Shown: positions 18,545-28,071, counted from the stretch's first letter. The stretch is DNA of 64,000 nt from Vibrio superstes (GCF_003569005.1 NZ_BCUR01000001.1:434001-498000); one strand, 5' to 3'. Numbers and translations are program-made. The notes: a model not told the origin generated them from the sequence alone.

Positions 18545-19462
18545 TTATAATATATCAACTCCAAATTTATTGAATAGATCTCGAATAATAAAGTCATTAT
18601 TTAAAGTCGGATCTTCTGGTAAGACTGCCCTACATATTATATTAGGATACTCTCTTTTTATATTTATCAATGCTGTACTATGATATGAGTACACTATTTT
18701 TGGTTTTAGTTTTAAAATTAACTCCTCAGCAGTAAGTTCACTTCCCTTAACTAAAGTAAAACGTTTATTTAATGGAATTGATGCTTTCGTTTGTGCTGGA
18801 TGCAATTTCACAAAAATCTCATGATCTTCAATTAAATTTAATTCACTTTCAATTTTATTTCGTCTATCTCTAAAATTTTCATTATAACAATGTGAAATAT
18901 CTTGATCTAGAAATAAAACACATTTATTTAAGTTCAAATAATGCCTTGAATAATTAATAGGCATCTTGGTTCTAACATCGGTCATTACTATTTTTGGGCT
19001 ATAAAAGTAACCCTTGTTTAGGTTGTGCCTATTAGGTATCAGAAGATTACTTATCACTTTGAATTCATAAAAAAGATAAAATGACCTTCTTTTCAATAAA
19101 TTAACATTAACATTAACATTATTTATTTCAGGAAGATAATAGTTAGCTAAACCATCCTCAATCAATATTATCTCATTAACCTTAGATGAATAATAGAACC
19201 AATTTGATATATGATTATAAGGATGCGATAAATAAACTTTCCCTATTTTTTTTCTGAAAATAAATATGTATAGCCTAATAGCGAAAAACGCAACAATACC
19301 TCTTATGTCACCACCAAATATAATATCCTTGCTTCTCCCAACAATATTTCTATTCGACAGATTAATAATGAGCAAGCGCTCATCTATAACACTTAATATC
19401 CGCTCAATTGATAGTGATTGCATTGGTGTAAAAACTATGGCTATATTCATATTATAAGACAT
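18545..19462 (-). CDS. Polysialyltransferase-like (GT52/POLYST-type) glycosyltransferase
   Basis: A 305-residue protein of very AT-rich composition. I recognise the pattern of the bacterial sialyltransferase / polysialyltransferase superfamily: an N-terminal beta-strand start (NIAIVFTPMQSLSIE), an acidic-glycine motif LIEDGLANYYL near residue 105, a KLHPAQ motif near 225 and a YSYHSTALIN motif near 265, corresponding to the D/E-D/E-G, HP and S-S/T motifs. No CMP-sialic acid synthesis genes are in the window, so the donor could be another sugar. It is the last gene of the minus-strand rml-wzx operon, 22 bp after wzx. Confidence 0.65.
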   Translation of the reverse strand: MSYNMNIAIVFTPMQSLSIERILSVIDERLLIINLSNRNIVGRSKDIIFGGDIRGIVAFFAIRLYIFIFRKKIGKVYLSHPYNHISNWFYYSSKVNEIILIEDGLANYYLPEINNVNVNVNLLKRRSFYLFYEFKVISNLLIPNRHNLNKGYFYSPKIVMTDVRTKMPINYSRHYLNLNKCVLFLDQDISHCYNENFRDRRNKIESELNLIEDHEIFVKLHPAQTKASIPLNKRFTLVKGSELTAEELILKLKPKIVYSYHSTALINIKREYPNIICRAVLPEDPTLNNDFIIRDLFNKFGVDIL

Positions 19463-19484
19463 CTTTTAAAATCATTTATAATTA

Positions 19485-20747
19485 TCAACGTACCCTATTT
19501 TTTTCAAAAGCCCAAGGCATATCAATAAACTTTGAGGATGCGTACCATACTAGAATGAACTGAATAAATCTAGATATGACAAATGACCAGGAAACTGCCA
19601 TCAAACCATAGTTTTCTATAAAGGCTAAGATTAAAACAATATTAATAGTTCCGCTAAATATAGTAATCAAAGAAAGAATTCCGGTTCTCTTTGAATAGAA
19701 TAAATAATTAGTAACTATCAAATACATGCCGCTAAATATTTGACCTACAAAAAGAAGCCCAACGTATTTACATGACTCTATATATTTATCTCCGGCCAGT
19801 ATCAACAATAATTTTGGACTTATAAAATAAGAAAAAACAGCTATAACTACTAATGAAATAAATGCACAGTAGGTATACTTTACAACTTTCAACTTATCTG
19901 AATGTTTACTACTATTGAGGTTATTGTACAACCAGGGAATACATGCCTTATTCAATGCGTCAAATACAAGGACTAATCCCATACTAACCTGAAAAGCAAC
20001 AAGATAAATACCTGCACTTTCTAACCCCATTTTGTTACTAATTATTAACCTATCTACTGCAGAAAGTAAAAACATGCCAAAGACATGAGGAATCAAGGGT
20101 ACACCAAATGATAATGCTCTTATAATATCTTCATATCTTGGCAGTTTGTATTTTATTAAGTCATCGACTTTAATAAAATACAAACAAATACCGAGAATAA
20201 TCAAACTTGATATTAACTGTGATATGACTCTTCCTTCTGACCCTTGATTCATCAGCACTACAAACACTATCGAAAGGAGCATATTAAACATGCTATTAGT
20301 GACCTGTGTGATTGCATATGGCGTTGATTGCTCCCTTATTTGCCATTGCCCCAACCGAAAACCTAGTACATAATTCACTGAAGCTATAACAATAGCATAT
20401 GCAATCCATTCATTGTTAATATCCACCCAATCATTTAGACTAGACCAAAATAATAGCAATGCAGATGCAACGATAAAAACACTAATAAAAAAAATATTAA
20501 AACAAGCAGTATTATATAGTTTATTATCCTCATGACTGCCTTCTTCATAGAAATTTCTATTAGCTGCGCCTATCGTATTTATCCCTATAAATGCACTTAA
20601 ACCAATAATTAACGACTGAAAAACTGCCAACTCACCAAATTCAGCCACACTAAGCTTTCGTGTAAAGATAGACAACAGAACAAAAGGAGCCAATGCACTG
20701 ATGCTATTACCCATAGTATAAATTATGGAGTTTTTTATTAAGCTCAT
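19485..20747 (-). CDS. wzx: Wzx-type polysaccharide flippase
   Basis: A 420-residue polytopic membrane protein of the MOP/MATE superfamily (polysaccharide biosynthesis protein), predicted to flip the undecaprenyl-linked repeat unit across the inner membrane. It starts MSLIKNSIIYTMGNSISALAPFVLL and contains FTRKLSVAEFGELAVFQSL, the usual first-loop motif of Wzx proteins, plus about 12 hydrophobic helices. It is AT-rich and lies 28 bp downstream of rfbC. No companion Wzy is visible in the window. Confidence 0.88.
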   Translation of the reverse strand: MSLIKNSIIYTMGNSISALAPFVLLSIFTRKLSVAEFGELAVFQSLIIGLSAFIGINTIGAANRNFYEEGSHEDNKLYNTACFNIFFISVFIVASALLLFWSSLNDWVDINNEWIAYAIVIASVNYVLGFRLGQWQIREQSTPYAITQVTNSMFNMLLSIVFVVLMNQGSEGRVISQLISSLIILGICLYFIKVDDLIKYKLPRYEDIIRALSFGVPLIPHVFGMFLLSAVDRLIISNKMGLESAGIYLVAFQVSMGLVLVFDALNKACIPWLYNNLNSSKHSDKLKVVKYTYCAFISLVVIAVFSYFISPKLLLILAGDKYIESCKYVGLLFVGQIFSGMYLIVTNYLFYSKRTGILSLITIFSGTINIVLILAFIENYGLMAVSWSFVISRFIQFILVWYASSKFIDMPWAFEKNRVR

Positions 20748-20775
20748 ATATCAGATAAACAAAGTGAAAATTTGT

Positions 20776-21339
20776 CTACATAAATGAAACGTTGCATAAT
20801 ACCTCATTCATAGTTAACGCTTTATCATCTTTAATAGAAATATTAATATGCTCCATAACCATAACTGGCCATTCAATACCAATATCGGGATCATTCCAAG
20901 CTATACACACTTCTGCATTTTGGGCATAGTAATCTGTACACTTATAAACGAACTCCGCCTCTTCGCTTGTAACATAAAAACCATGGGCAAAGCCTGCTGG
21001 AATCCATAGCTGTCGCTTGTTTTCTGCTGATAGGTATTCTCCTACCCAATGCCCAAAGGTTGGTGAGTTTTTTCTTAGGTCAACAGCCACATCAAACACT
21101 TCTCCTGATACGACCCGCACTAATTTTCCTTGTGTGTTTTCCGTTTGAATGTGGAGGCCACGTAAGGTCCCATGTTTTGATTTAGAGTGGTTGTCTTGAA
21201 CAAACCGTGTCGATTTTCCCGTTACCTGCTCTTCAAATCTTTCTTGGTGCCAAGTCTCCATGAAAAAACCTCTATCATCTCCATGAACCGTTGGTTCTAT
21301 TAATTTTACATCAGCAATAGCGGTATCTATGACCTTCAT
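20776..21339 (-). CDS. rfbC: dTDP-4-dehydrorhamnose 3,5-epimerase
   Basis: RmlC, third step of dTDP-L-rhamnose synthesis. The 187-residue cupin has DDRGFFMETWH, the catalytic-His region KHGTLRGLHIQ near residue 62 and PAGFAHGFYV near 120, then YKCTDYY. Length is typical (about 180-185). It starts 2 bp after the rfbD stop. Confidence 0.96.
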   Translation of the reverse strand: MKVIDTAIADVKLIEPTVHGDDRGFFMETWHQERFEEQVTGKSTRFVQDNHSKSKHGTLRGLHIQTENTQGKLVRVVSGEVFDVAVDLRKNSPTFGHWVGEYLSAENKRQLWIPAGFAHGFYVTSEEAEFVYKCTDYYAQNAEVCIAWNDPDIGIEWPVMVMEHINISIKDDKALTMNEVLCNVSFM

Positions 21340-21341
21340 TG

Positions 21342-22211
21342 TTACTCCATATACTTACTAATATCGTTCAGTGCGCTTTTCCAGTCGCTAGGCTTTATAC
21401 TGAACGTTTGGTAGATCTTGTCACAACACAGGCAAGAGTTACTGGGCCTCTTGGCTTTTGTTGGGTATTGAGAAGTGGCAATTCCTTTAATTTCAATCCT
21501 ACCAGTAATATCATTTTTGATTGCTTGTTTAAAAACGGTGTCTGCAAAACCTCGCCAAGTTACTGCTGGTGTACCTGTGAAGTGATACAAGCCATAACCT
21601 AAACTTCCATTCTCCAGTGAATCAATAATAGAGAGTAGAGCACCGGCGAGATCTCCGGCATACGTAGGACCTCCGAACTGATCATCTACTATCGATAACT
21701 CTTGGTGGGTTGAGCCAAGCCTTAGCATTGTTTTTACGAAATTGCTTCCATATTCACTGAAGACCCATGAAGTACGAACAATAATATGTTTCGAATGCGA
21801 TTCAGCAATGGCTAATTCCCCTTCTAGCTTACTCTTTCCGTAAACACTTAAAGGCTCAGGAGTATCAAACTCAATATAAGGCTCATTTTTTCTTCCTGAA
21901 TACACATAGTCTGTAGAAATGTGCAGTATAACCGCATTAAATTTCTGAGATCCAAGAGCCAAATTACGAGCACCATCTCGATTAATAGAAAAGCACTTAC
22001 TTGGTTCATCTTCCGCTTTATCTACCAAAGTGTAAGCAGCTGCATTTATTACATACTTGGGCTTAATATCCTGAAGTGTTTTTAATACAGCGTTACGATC
22101 TGTAATGTCGAGTTGTCTCTTATTTAGAGCAACCACTTCCCAGTTTGCTGGCATCCGTTCCACTAAGCTACGTCCAACCTGGCCGTCACAGCCAGTCACT
22201 AAAACTCGCAA
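21342..22211 (-). CDS. rfbD: dTDP-4-dehydrorhamnose reductase (TTG start)
   Basis: RmlD, last step of dTDP-L-rhamnose synthesis (NAD(P)H-dependent). The 289-residue SDR protein begins RVLVTGCDGQVGRSL, carries INAAAYTLVDKAE, the STDYVYSG motif and the catalytic YxxxK in YGKSKLEGE. The frame is open further upstream, to 22310, but that would overlap rfbA by about 98 bp. The true start is a TTG at 22211-22209: it has AAGAGG 7 nt upstream, lies one base after the rfbA stop and puts the Rossmann strand at the N-terminus as in the family. Confidence 0.95.
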   Translation of the reverse strand: MRVLVTGCDGQVGRSLVERMPANWEVVALNKRQLDITDRNAVLKTLQDIKPKYVINAAAYTLVDKAEDEPSKCFSINRDGARNLALGSQKFNAVILHISTDYVYSGRKNEPYIEFDTPEPLSVYGKSKLEGELAIAESHSKHIIVRTSWVFSEYGSNFVKTMLRLGSTHQELSIVDDQFGGPTYAGDLAGALLSIIDSLENGSLGYGLYHFTGTPAVTWRGFADTVFKQAIKNDITGRIEIKGIATSQYPTKAKRPSNSCLCCDKIYQTFSIKPSDWKSALNDISKYME

Positions 22212-22212
22212 C

Positions 22213-23082
22213 TTATACCTCTTTTGCAATTCTAGCCAAGTATTGGCCGTAATCATTCTTGGCCATTGGCTTTGACAACTCCAAAACCTGCTCTCTAGTA
22301 AGCCAACCATGCCTTAGTGAAATTTCTTCCAAACAAGCGACCTTAAGGCCTTGCACGTTCTCTACTGTTTGTACAAAAGACGATGCTTCATGCAAACTCT
22401 CGTGAGTTCCGGTATCAAGCCAAGCAAAGCCACGTCCTAATATTTCCACCTTCAAGCTACCATCTTGAAGGTATAAGTCATTAATATCTGTGATTTCTAA
22501 CTCGCCTCTAGCTGAAGGTTTGATCTTCTTGGCAAACTCAACCACGCGATTGTCGTAAAAATACAGGCCAGTAACAGCACAATTAGATTTAGGATTACTC
22601 GGTTTTTCCTCAATTGAAATAGCTTTGTTTTGATCATCAAATTCCACCACACCAAATCGTTCAGGATCCTTCACTTGATATCCAAATATCGTCGCGCCTC
22701 TTTCCCTACCAAAGGCATTTTGCAATGCTTCGGTAAACCTTTGACCATAAAAGATATTATCACCCAGTATCAAACAGCAGTTTTCATCTTCTATAAAATC
22801 CTCTGCAATGACAAATGCTTGAGCTATACCTTCTGGTTTAGCTTGGACTTCATACGTCAGTGTTATCCCAAAATCTGAGCCATCACCTAATAGGCGCTTA
22901 AAGTTATCTTTGTCTTCTGGCGTGGTAATAATCAAAACATCGCGAATACCCGCTAACATCAGAACTGATAATGGGTAGTAAATCATTGGTTTGTTATATA
23001 GCGGTAAAAGCTGCTTTGAAACGCCTCGTGTTAATGGATACAAACGAGTTCCAGAGCCACCAGCGAGTACTATTCCTTTCAT
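22213..23082 (-). CDS. rfbA: Glucose-1-phosphate thymidylyltransferase
   Basis: RmlA, first step: Glc-1-P + dTTP to dTDP-glucose. The 289-residue product has the pyrophosphorylase signature [16 protein letters not shown], the [18 protein letters not shown] segment, ILGDNIFYG near residue 107 and [10 protein letters not shown] near 160. It is 4 bp downstream of rfbB and translationally coupled to rfbD. Confidence 0.97.
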   Translation of the reverse strand: MKGIVLAGGSGTRLYPLTRGVSKQLLPLYNKPMIYYPLSVLMLAGIRDVLIITTPEDKDNFKRLLGDGSDFGITLTYEVQAKPEGIAQAFVIAEDFIEDENCCLILGDNIFYGQRFTEALQNAFGRERGATIFGYQVKDPERFGVVEFDDQNKAISIEEKPSNPKSNCAVTGLYFYDNRVVEFAKKIKPSARGELEITDINDLYLQDGSLKVEILGRGFAWLDTGTHESLHEASSFVQTVENVQGLKVACLEEISLRHGWLTREQVLELSKPMAKNDYGQYLARIAKEV

Positions 23083-23086
23083 ACTG

Positions 23087-24166
23087 TTACTTCCCTTGCC
23101 CTAAACGCTCTCGAGAGTATGAACCATCTAAAACTCGGCTCCACCACTTTTCATTATTCAAATACCACATCACAGTTTTTCTAAGGCCAGATTCGAAGGT
23201 CTCTTTGGGCTTCCACCCCAGTTCTCGTTCAATTTTAGAGGCATCAATAGCATAACGAAGATCGTGACCTGGTCGGTCTTCAACAAAAGTAACCAATGAA
23301 CGAAAACCTGAGGTTTTCCAGTTGGTATTACTTTGAGTGATTGAGGGACCTATATCCTCTAAAAGGTCACAAATGCTGTGAACCACTTCAATATTCGTTT
23401 TTTCGTTGTGACCACCTACATTGTACGTTTCACCGATCTGGCCTTGTGTCGCCACTAAATGTAAAGCCCGAGCATGATCCTCTACATACAACCAATCTCG
23501 CACTTGCATTCCGTTTCCATAGACAGGTAATGACTTTCCTTCCAACGCATTAAGTATCATTAAAGGAATCAGCTTCTCAGGGAAATGAAAGGCTCCATAG
23601 TTGTTCGAACAGTTTGTAACTAGAGTTGGTAATCCATAGGTTCTCAGCCACGCCCTAACAAGGTGGTCGCTTGAGGCTTTCGAAGCAGAATATGGACTTG
23701 ACGGGAGGTAAGGTGTCGTTTCTGTAAACTGCTCTTGTGGGTTCTCAAGATCACCGTACACCTCATCTGTAGAGATATGATGAAACCTGAAATTATCTTT
23801 CTTGGATTTCTCGAGGCAATTCCAGTAGTTCCGTGCCGATTCTAGTAGCGTATATGTCCCTATTATGTTTGTCTGAATAAAGTCAGCGGGGCCATCAATA
23901 GAGCGATCTACATGTGATTCAGCAGCCAAGTGCATTACTACATCTGGTTGGTGCTGAGAAAACACTCGGTCTAATTCTGCCCTATCACAGATATCAACCT
24001 GCTCGAAGGTATATCTCGGGTGATCTTCACAACCAGCAAGCGATTCTAAATTACCCGCGTAGGTAAGCTTATCAACATTGACTAGGGAGTCTGGAGTATT
24101 ATCTATGATATGGCGTATTACAGCAGAACCAATAAAGCCTGCTCCGCCTGTGATCAGAAATTTCAA
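23087..24166 (-). CDS. rfbB: dTDP-glucose 4,6-dehydratase
   Basis: RmlB, second step of dTDP-L-rhamnose synthesis. A 359-residue extended SDR: N-terminal [39 protein letters not shown], and catalytic YxxxK in [15 protein letters not shown]. The start ATG 24166 has AAAGGA 6 nt upstream. It is the first gene of the minus-strand operon rfbB-rfbA-rfbD-rfbC-wzx-polysialyltransferase-like gene, with gaps of 1-28 bp. The 24167-24446 gap upstream holds no gene and presumably the promoter. Confidence 0.97.
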   Translation of the reverse strand: MKFLITGGAGFIGSAVIRHIIDNTPDSLVNVDKLTYAGNLESLAGCEDHPRYTFEQVDICDRAELDRVFSQHQPDVVMHLAAESHVDRSIDGPADFIQTNIIGTYTLLESARNYWNCLEKSKKDNFRFHHISTDEVYGDLENPQEQFTETTPYLPSSPYSASKASSDHLVRAWLRTYGLPTLVTNCSNNYGAFHFPEKLIPLMILNALEGKSLPVYGNGMQVRDWLYVEDHARALHLVATQGQIGETYNVGGHNEKTNIEVVHSICDLLEDIGPSITQSNTNWKTSGFRSLVTFVEDRPGHDLRYAIDASKIERELGWKPKETFESGLRKTVMWYLNNEKWWSRVLDGSYSRERLGQGK

Positions 24167-24446
24167 TCAATAATCCTTTTGTCGAAATTTTAATGTGTTT
24201 AATTATAAATACTTCTAAGTGATCATATTCACAAAAAACAACAGGTACATCCATTCATTGTGCAGAAGTAAAGAGAGTTTTTTAGGGTAATGCGGGGAAG
24301 GTCAAATAAATTGAGAATAACTTTATCTGTATTAGAACTATCTAGACATACTGAGAACATGAAGTTCCTATTGTAGAAGGCGCTTGTATCGTCAATACGC
24401 TAATTGCCCCCTTTAATAGAGGGCTTCAAAAACAATTATCTAATAT

Positions 24447-24809
24447 CTAAAGAAAATAAAACAAATCATCCCACTTAGGGTTATTCGTTGTGATCAACTT
24501 CCTTAAATCTATCTCAGGGAGCATTGTTAGCTCTTGCTCCCTAGTACGTGCATCTATGACATTGTCATATTGTTCTAAATACACCAGTTTTTGTTCGAAG
24601 ATGGTTAGCCCTAAGTGATCAGTGGTTCTCTTTTTGTGTAACCAAACCTTTGATTGTAGGTTCTCTGTTTGTCCAATATAAAGCAATGCGTCATTGACTG
24701 AGCTAAGTATGTAGACGCTGAATTGCTGAGTGACGGAATAGATGTGCTTTAAGACCGGGTTTGTATTTTCTTCGAATTGAGGTTGAGCTGCTGCAGGTTG
24801 AGTTTTCAC
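24447..24809 (-). CDS. GIY-YIG domain protein
   Basis: A small putative nuclease or nuclease-like protein. The GIY-YIG core is YILSSVNDALLYIGQTENLQSKVWLHK, then a conserved Arg/Glu helix (DARTREQEL), and it ends NPKWDDLFYFL, the same ending style as the protein at 27621. A GTG at 24809 with AAAAGGA 7 nt upstream gives 120 residues; a further GTG at 24878 would give 143 with an unusual N-terminus. Single-domain YhbQ/SLX1-like proteins often have unclear function. It is not in an operon. Confidence 0.75.
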   Translation of the reverse strand: MKTQPAAAQPQFEENTNPVLKHIYSVTQQFSVYILSSVNDALLYIGQTENLQSKVWLHKKRTTDHLGLTIFEQKLVYLEQYDNVIDARTREQELTMLPEIDLRKLITTNNPKWDDLFYFL

Positions 24810-25286
24810 GTGGAAGTCCTTTTCTGTTGCTAGGACTTTGAGGCTAGGAATAATAAGCAAAAACTCGAATTTCTCCACTGTATGCTTGGAGCTATTTCGA
24901 GCAATCTCATACTTTCTGGCATGCGTGACACTCTTTGGGTTCAGATCTACCCAAGTCCCTTCAGTACAAACTAATCAATACTGTGAACTCCACTAAAAAC
25001 CAATAGCACACATAACCCCAACAACACCCAATTTCCTACCTAGCCTTCCCATTATATTGAAAAGTATAAAACACCTTACCATCACCCAGATGAATACATC
25101 ACCTAATCTGATCTACACCTAACTAGCTAGTTTTAAAGCACTTTCCAAAAACGCACACTAACTTCTCATGATAAGCACTATTTGTCATACAAATCAGTTG
25201 TTACATTTAACAGCACGCAAGTCATTCCATCGCTATCTACAGCCATTTATGATGCGCGCCATTTGCATTCAAACAGGAAACGCTTG
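24810..25286. other. Intergenic region without recognised genes
   Basis: Nothing specific is recognised apart from possible divergent promoters for the GIY-YIG gene and the lipoprotein cluster. An in-frame extension upstream of the first lipoprotein (from TTG 25182) lacks a ribosome site and would bury the signal peptide, so it is not used. Confidence 0.5.
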
Positions 25287-25712
25287 ATGAAATGTTTAAA
25301 AATCGCATTGCTGGGGCTAGGAGTTGCTTCTTTAAGTGCCTGCTCGCAATTGCACCACGTACAACTTAGCGACATCGACCAAACTCAGGGAGAGTTAACA
25401 CCTGTCAGTATCAAGGTCAACGAGATTGGTTTTGATGCTTCTGAGACAGCGCGAATCGCCTCTGATATGGCGTCGAGTGAGAAAGACTCAGAGAATCTGC
25501 AGCTTGTTGCAACCGTTCTTGCCTTGATGAATATGGGACCATCTACCGGAAACCCAGTCTATAACGACCACTATGCGGACCAGGTCATGCGTCAGATTGA
25601 CACGCAATGTCCAAGCCACAACCTTACCGGTCTTACCTCTGTACGCGAATCAACCAGTTTCGGCACCGTAAGTGGCGAAGTTGTTCGTGTCGACGGTTAC
25701 TGCATTAACTAG
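25287..25712 (+). CDS. Small lipoprotein, first of three related
   Basis: Predicted 141-residue lipoprotein: MKCLKIALLGLGVASLSACS gives lipobox LSAC. The C-terminal half has the pattern shared with the next two genes: an acidic helix start (NDHYADQVMRQI), QCPS, then an alternating beta stretch ending VDGYC. The two cysteines could pair in the periplasm. SD AGGAAA precedes ATG 25287. It is followed by two further lipoprotein genes (11 bp, then a 1-bp overlap), forming an operon. The function is unknown; resemblance to TRL-type small lipoproteins is only an impression. Confidence 0.75.
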   Translation: MKCLKIALLGLGVASLSACSQLHHVQLSDIDQTQGELTPVSIKVNEIGFDASETARIASDMASSEKDSENLQLVATVLALMNMGPSTGNPVYNDHYADQVMRQIDTQCPSHNLTGLTSVRESTSFGTVSGEVVRVDGYCIN

Positions 25713-25723
25713 GAAATCTATAC

Positions 25724-26029
25724 ATGTTCAAGAAAACACTTTTATTAGCTATTGCAGCTGCATCCCTTTCTGGCTGTGTAGGCCTAAACACTGTGTCTTT
25801 AACTTCTGTTCCAGCACAGCGTGACCAAGCAATTAATGCCTCCGCATCTGATTGGAACTTTATTGGTATCAATTTCAATAACGATATCGTTGATGAAGCT
25901 GTTGCCAACCTTAAGCAGCAATGCACTGACGGTAAAATTGAAGGCGTGATGACTAAGCATCAAACGACGGCTTATGTCTTGTTCTTCAAGCGAGAAATCA
26001 TCGCGACTGGATATTGTAATAAGGCGTAA
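25724..26029 (+). CDS. Small lipoprotein, second of three related
   Basis: 101 residues; signal peptide with lipobox LSGC (Cys18). Body: ...NNDIVDEAVANLKQQC...VLFFKREIIATGYC, matching the acidic helix, QC and terminal GYC pattern of the neighbours. Its stop overlaps the next start (TAATG), so translation is coupled. Unknown function. Confidence 0.75.
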   Translation: MFKKTLLLAIAAASLSGCVGLNTVSLTSVPAQRDQAINASASDWNFIGINFNNDIVDEAVANLKQQCTDGKIEGVMTKHQTTAYVLFFKREIIATGYCNKA

Positions 26030-26334
26030 TGATGAAGAAGCTGATTTTATTATTACCTTTCTTGTTGACCGCTTGTAGTAGCAGTATTCACATGTCTCAA
26101 GTAACTCGAGACCAAAATGTGCAACTACAAAGCCCTCATACGCTTGAGGTTGAAACCGCGCAAACTGTCGTCATGGGTTTTGCCTTTGATACTGACTATG
26201 TTGATGACGCTTATGCTCAAGTATTTGAACAATGTCCGTCAGGCGCATCAATGGTGAACGTGGAATACCTCACCGACCACGGGTTCTTACATTGGACAAA
26301 CCGAATCCGAATCAAAGCCCTCTGCGAAAAATAA
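26029..26334 (+). CDS. Small lipoprotein, third of three related
   Basis: 101 residues; signal peptide with lipobox LTAC (about Cys16). The SQVTRDQNVQL segment resembles the SVPAQRDQAIN of the second protein, and DYVDDAYAQVFEQCP...RIKALC repeats the shared C-terminal pattern. Probably an old tandem duplication. Unknown function. Confidence 0.75.
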   Translation: MMKKLILLLPFLLTACSSSIHMSQVTRDQNVQLQSPHTLEVETAQTVVMGFAFDTDYVDDAYAQVFEQCPSGASMVNVEYLTDHGFLHWTNRIRIKALCEK

Positions 26335-26457
26335 TCTCACAAGTAGATTAGCGTACTAAATACCCACACAATATGTATTTAGTACGCATAACTACTAGCA
26401 CAACGACTCTTTGAGTTACGCACCCGATTTTAGTCATGATTAACTAGGGAAGTCACT

Positions 26458-27402
26458 ATGATTACTGACCAACAAACAGCTGTGGTTCCAGAAAACGAAC
26501 TCGATCTTTTTGCTTACCCATCAGAAAATTCCTTTAAGAGTATCTGGCTAAAATCGCGCTTCTTTGTATTGAGTAAGGTATACAAGTCTACTTTTGCCCA
26601 TATAAAAGCACTGACAGGTAACTCTCTTTTTCATACCGCGGTTGAAAGCAAGCCTCGTATACTCGAAAAAGCGCTGAAACCATACCTATATGTTGATATC
26701 AAGCCTATGCAAAGAATGCGTCATATTGAAGAGCATTTCTCTTTGTTATCAGACACTTTTGGTAACTCGATAGAAGGTGCTTTCAAGGAAGATGGCTTAA
26801 CTCTGCTGTCTTTAGAAGATTCAAAGGGTAGTTCATACAGCATCATCTTGTTTGATGGCGAAATGCGTGAAGGCTCTTTAGGTCTACGAATCATCAACGA
26901 CCTGGGCCAAACCATCTATTCCATTACCTTTAATCTATCCACCAGCCCAGTTAAGACCATGCATATTGGTGCGTTAAAGGGCCCAAGTGAGCAGATAGAA
27001 GATCGTAACCAGGTGATTAAAACACTGACTCGCTCATTCCACGGTCTTCGCCCTAAGGCGCTAATGGTGGAATTGGCTCTGATATTTGGTAAATCCATTG
27101 GAGTACAAGAATTTGTAGGTGTATCTAACAAAGGGCATATCTATCAAGCACTTCGCTACAAAGGCTCAAAGAACAAAGCGGTCACCTTTGATTACGATGA
27201 ATTGTGGGCAGAGTACGGCGCTGTACAATGTGATAAGTATCGCTATGACATTCCAGCTTTTCCTGAACGCAAAGACCCATCAGCGTTGAAGAAGAATAAG
27301 CGTCGTTTGTACACTAAACGTTATGCATGGCTTGATGAGTTAGAGTTAGACTTAAGCAACAAGATTAACGCTCTCAAGACCGAAACAATAGAGTTAGGGT
27401 GA
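26458..27402 (+). CDS. VirK/YbjX (DUF535) family protein
   Basis: A 314-residue cytoplasmic-type protein. I recognise the VirK/YbjX pattern: RPRILEKALKPYLYVD-like start (here KPRILEKALKPYLYVDIK), MQRMRHIEEHFSLLSDTFG, the central IGALKGP motif (HIGALKGPSEQ) and RPKALMVELALIFGKSIGV near residue 195. Members in enterics affect envelope or antimicrobial-peptide resistance, but no biochemical activity is established. It is transcribed alone, 123 bp after the lipoprotein cluster. Confidence 0.85.
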   Translation: MITDQQTAVVPENELDLFAYPSENSFKSIWLKSRFFVLSKVYKSTFAHIKALTGNSLFHTAVESKPRILEKALKPYLYVDIKPMQRMRHIEEHFSLLSDTFGNSIEGAFKEDGLTLLSLEDSKGSSYSIILFDGEMREGSLGLRIINDLGQTIYSITFNLSTSPVKTMHIGALKGPSEQIEDRNQVIKTLTRSFHGLRPKALMVELALIFGKSIGVQEFVGVSNKGHIYQALRYKGSKNKAVTFDYDELWAEYGAVQCDKYRYDIPAFPERKDPSALKKNKRRLYTKRYAWLDELELDLSNKINALKTETIELG

Positions 27403-27406
27403 AGCT

Positions 27407-27432
27407 AAGATCCTGACCTTCGTCAGGATGAC
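27407..27432. repeat. REP-like hairpin (ATCCTGAC/GTCAGGAT), copy 1
   Basis: Perfect 8-bp stem with a 4-nt loop at 27409-27428, directly after the VirK-like stop; it may act in 3' end protection or termination. The same stem recurs at 28052-28071 and 28221-28240, and a decayed copy lies near 27570. Confidence 0.75.
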
Positions 27433-27493
27433 ATGGATGATGTACTGGCCACCAATATGAGGTGCTCAGTAATCATCAGCTTCACCACCACAA

Positions 27494-27530
27494 CGTCATG
27501 CTGGAAAGTACGCAGTACTTATCCAGTATC
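27494..27530. repeat. Second REP-like motif, copy 1
   Basis: CGTCATGCTGGAAAGTACGC followed by AGTACTTATCCAGTATC; an imperfect palindrome (CTGGAAAGTAC / GTACTTATCCAG). A close relative is at 28145-28182. Confidence 0.7.
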
Positions 27531-27620
27531 TTAGTGAGTACATATCAATATATAAAGCGCTATCTAAGTTCCTGACTTTCGTTAGCATGATGTGCAGAGT
27601 GTGCTCATTCACACAGTTTT

Positions 27621-27905
27621 CTACAAACCATCATATAGATCGTTCCACTTAGGGTTCTTTGACTCAATTAAAGCTTCCTTCCACGCTCTTCTCCAGCATT
27701 TCAAGCGTTTCTCTCTTTCTATCGCGTGCTCCATATCGTCGTGAACTTCAAAATAGACTAATCGAGTGACATGATAACGTAATGTGAAACCTGGCAAGAG
27801 ATGCCTTTTGTGTTGCCACACCCTTCCCTTTAGATTGCTTGTTACACCTATGTATAAAACATTCCGATTGATAGAACTAAGGATATAAACGCTTGGTTGC
27901 TTCAC
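27621..27905 (-). CDS. GIY-YIG domain protein (YhbQ-like)
   Basis: 94 residues: VYILSSINRNVLYIGVTSNLKGRVWQHK is the GIY-YIG core, LVYFEVHDDMEHAIEREKRLKCW the following conserved helix, and NPKWNDLYDGL the typical family ending. It is a single-domain putative nuclease fold of unknown role. It is related to, but not identical with, the protein at 24447. Flanked on both sides by REP-like hairpins. Confidence 0.85.
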   Translation of the reverse strand: MKQPSVYILSSINRNVLYIGVTSNLKGRVWQHKRHLLPGFTLRYHVTRLVYFEVHDDMEHAIEREKRLKCWRRAWKEALIESKNPKWNDLYDGL

Positions 27906-28051
27906 TTTTTGCTCTCAATTAGATTGAATATCTGAATACTAGAGCGTTGAGTCTTTTATGGCTGGGCTTTGAATGAAATGTTCGAGCTGTCTCGGTTTAG
28001 ATAATACTAGTCATACATTAAGTGGGTTGTTGAAGCTGGGTTGATTCTAAG

Positions 28052-28071
28052 ATCCTGACTGTTGTCAGGAT
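28052..28071. repeat. REP-like hairpin, copy 2
   Basis: ATCCTGAC/GTCAGGAT stem with a different loop (TGTT), embedded in a CTAAG...GACGT context shared with copies 1 and 3. The gap 27906-28262 holds only repeats of this type. Confidence 0.75.

Noticed and set aside
22212..22310. Longer rfbD start at 22310
   Set aside because: It would overlap rfbA by about 98 bp and add 33 non-family residues; TTG 22211 has a good ribosome site.
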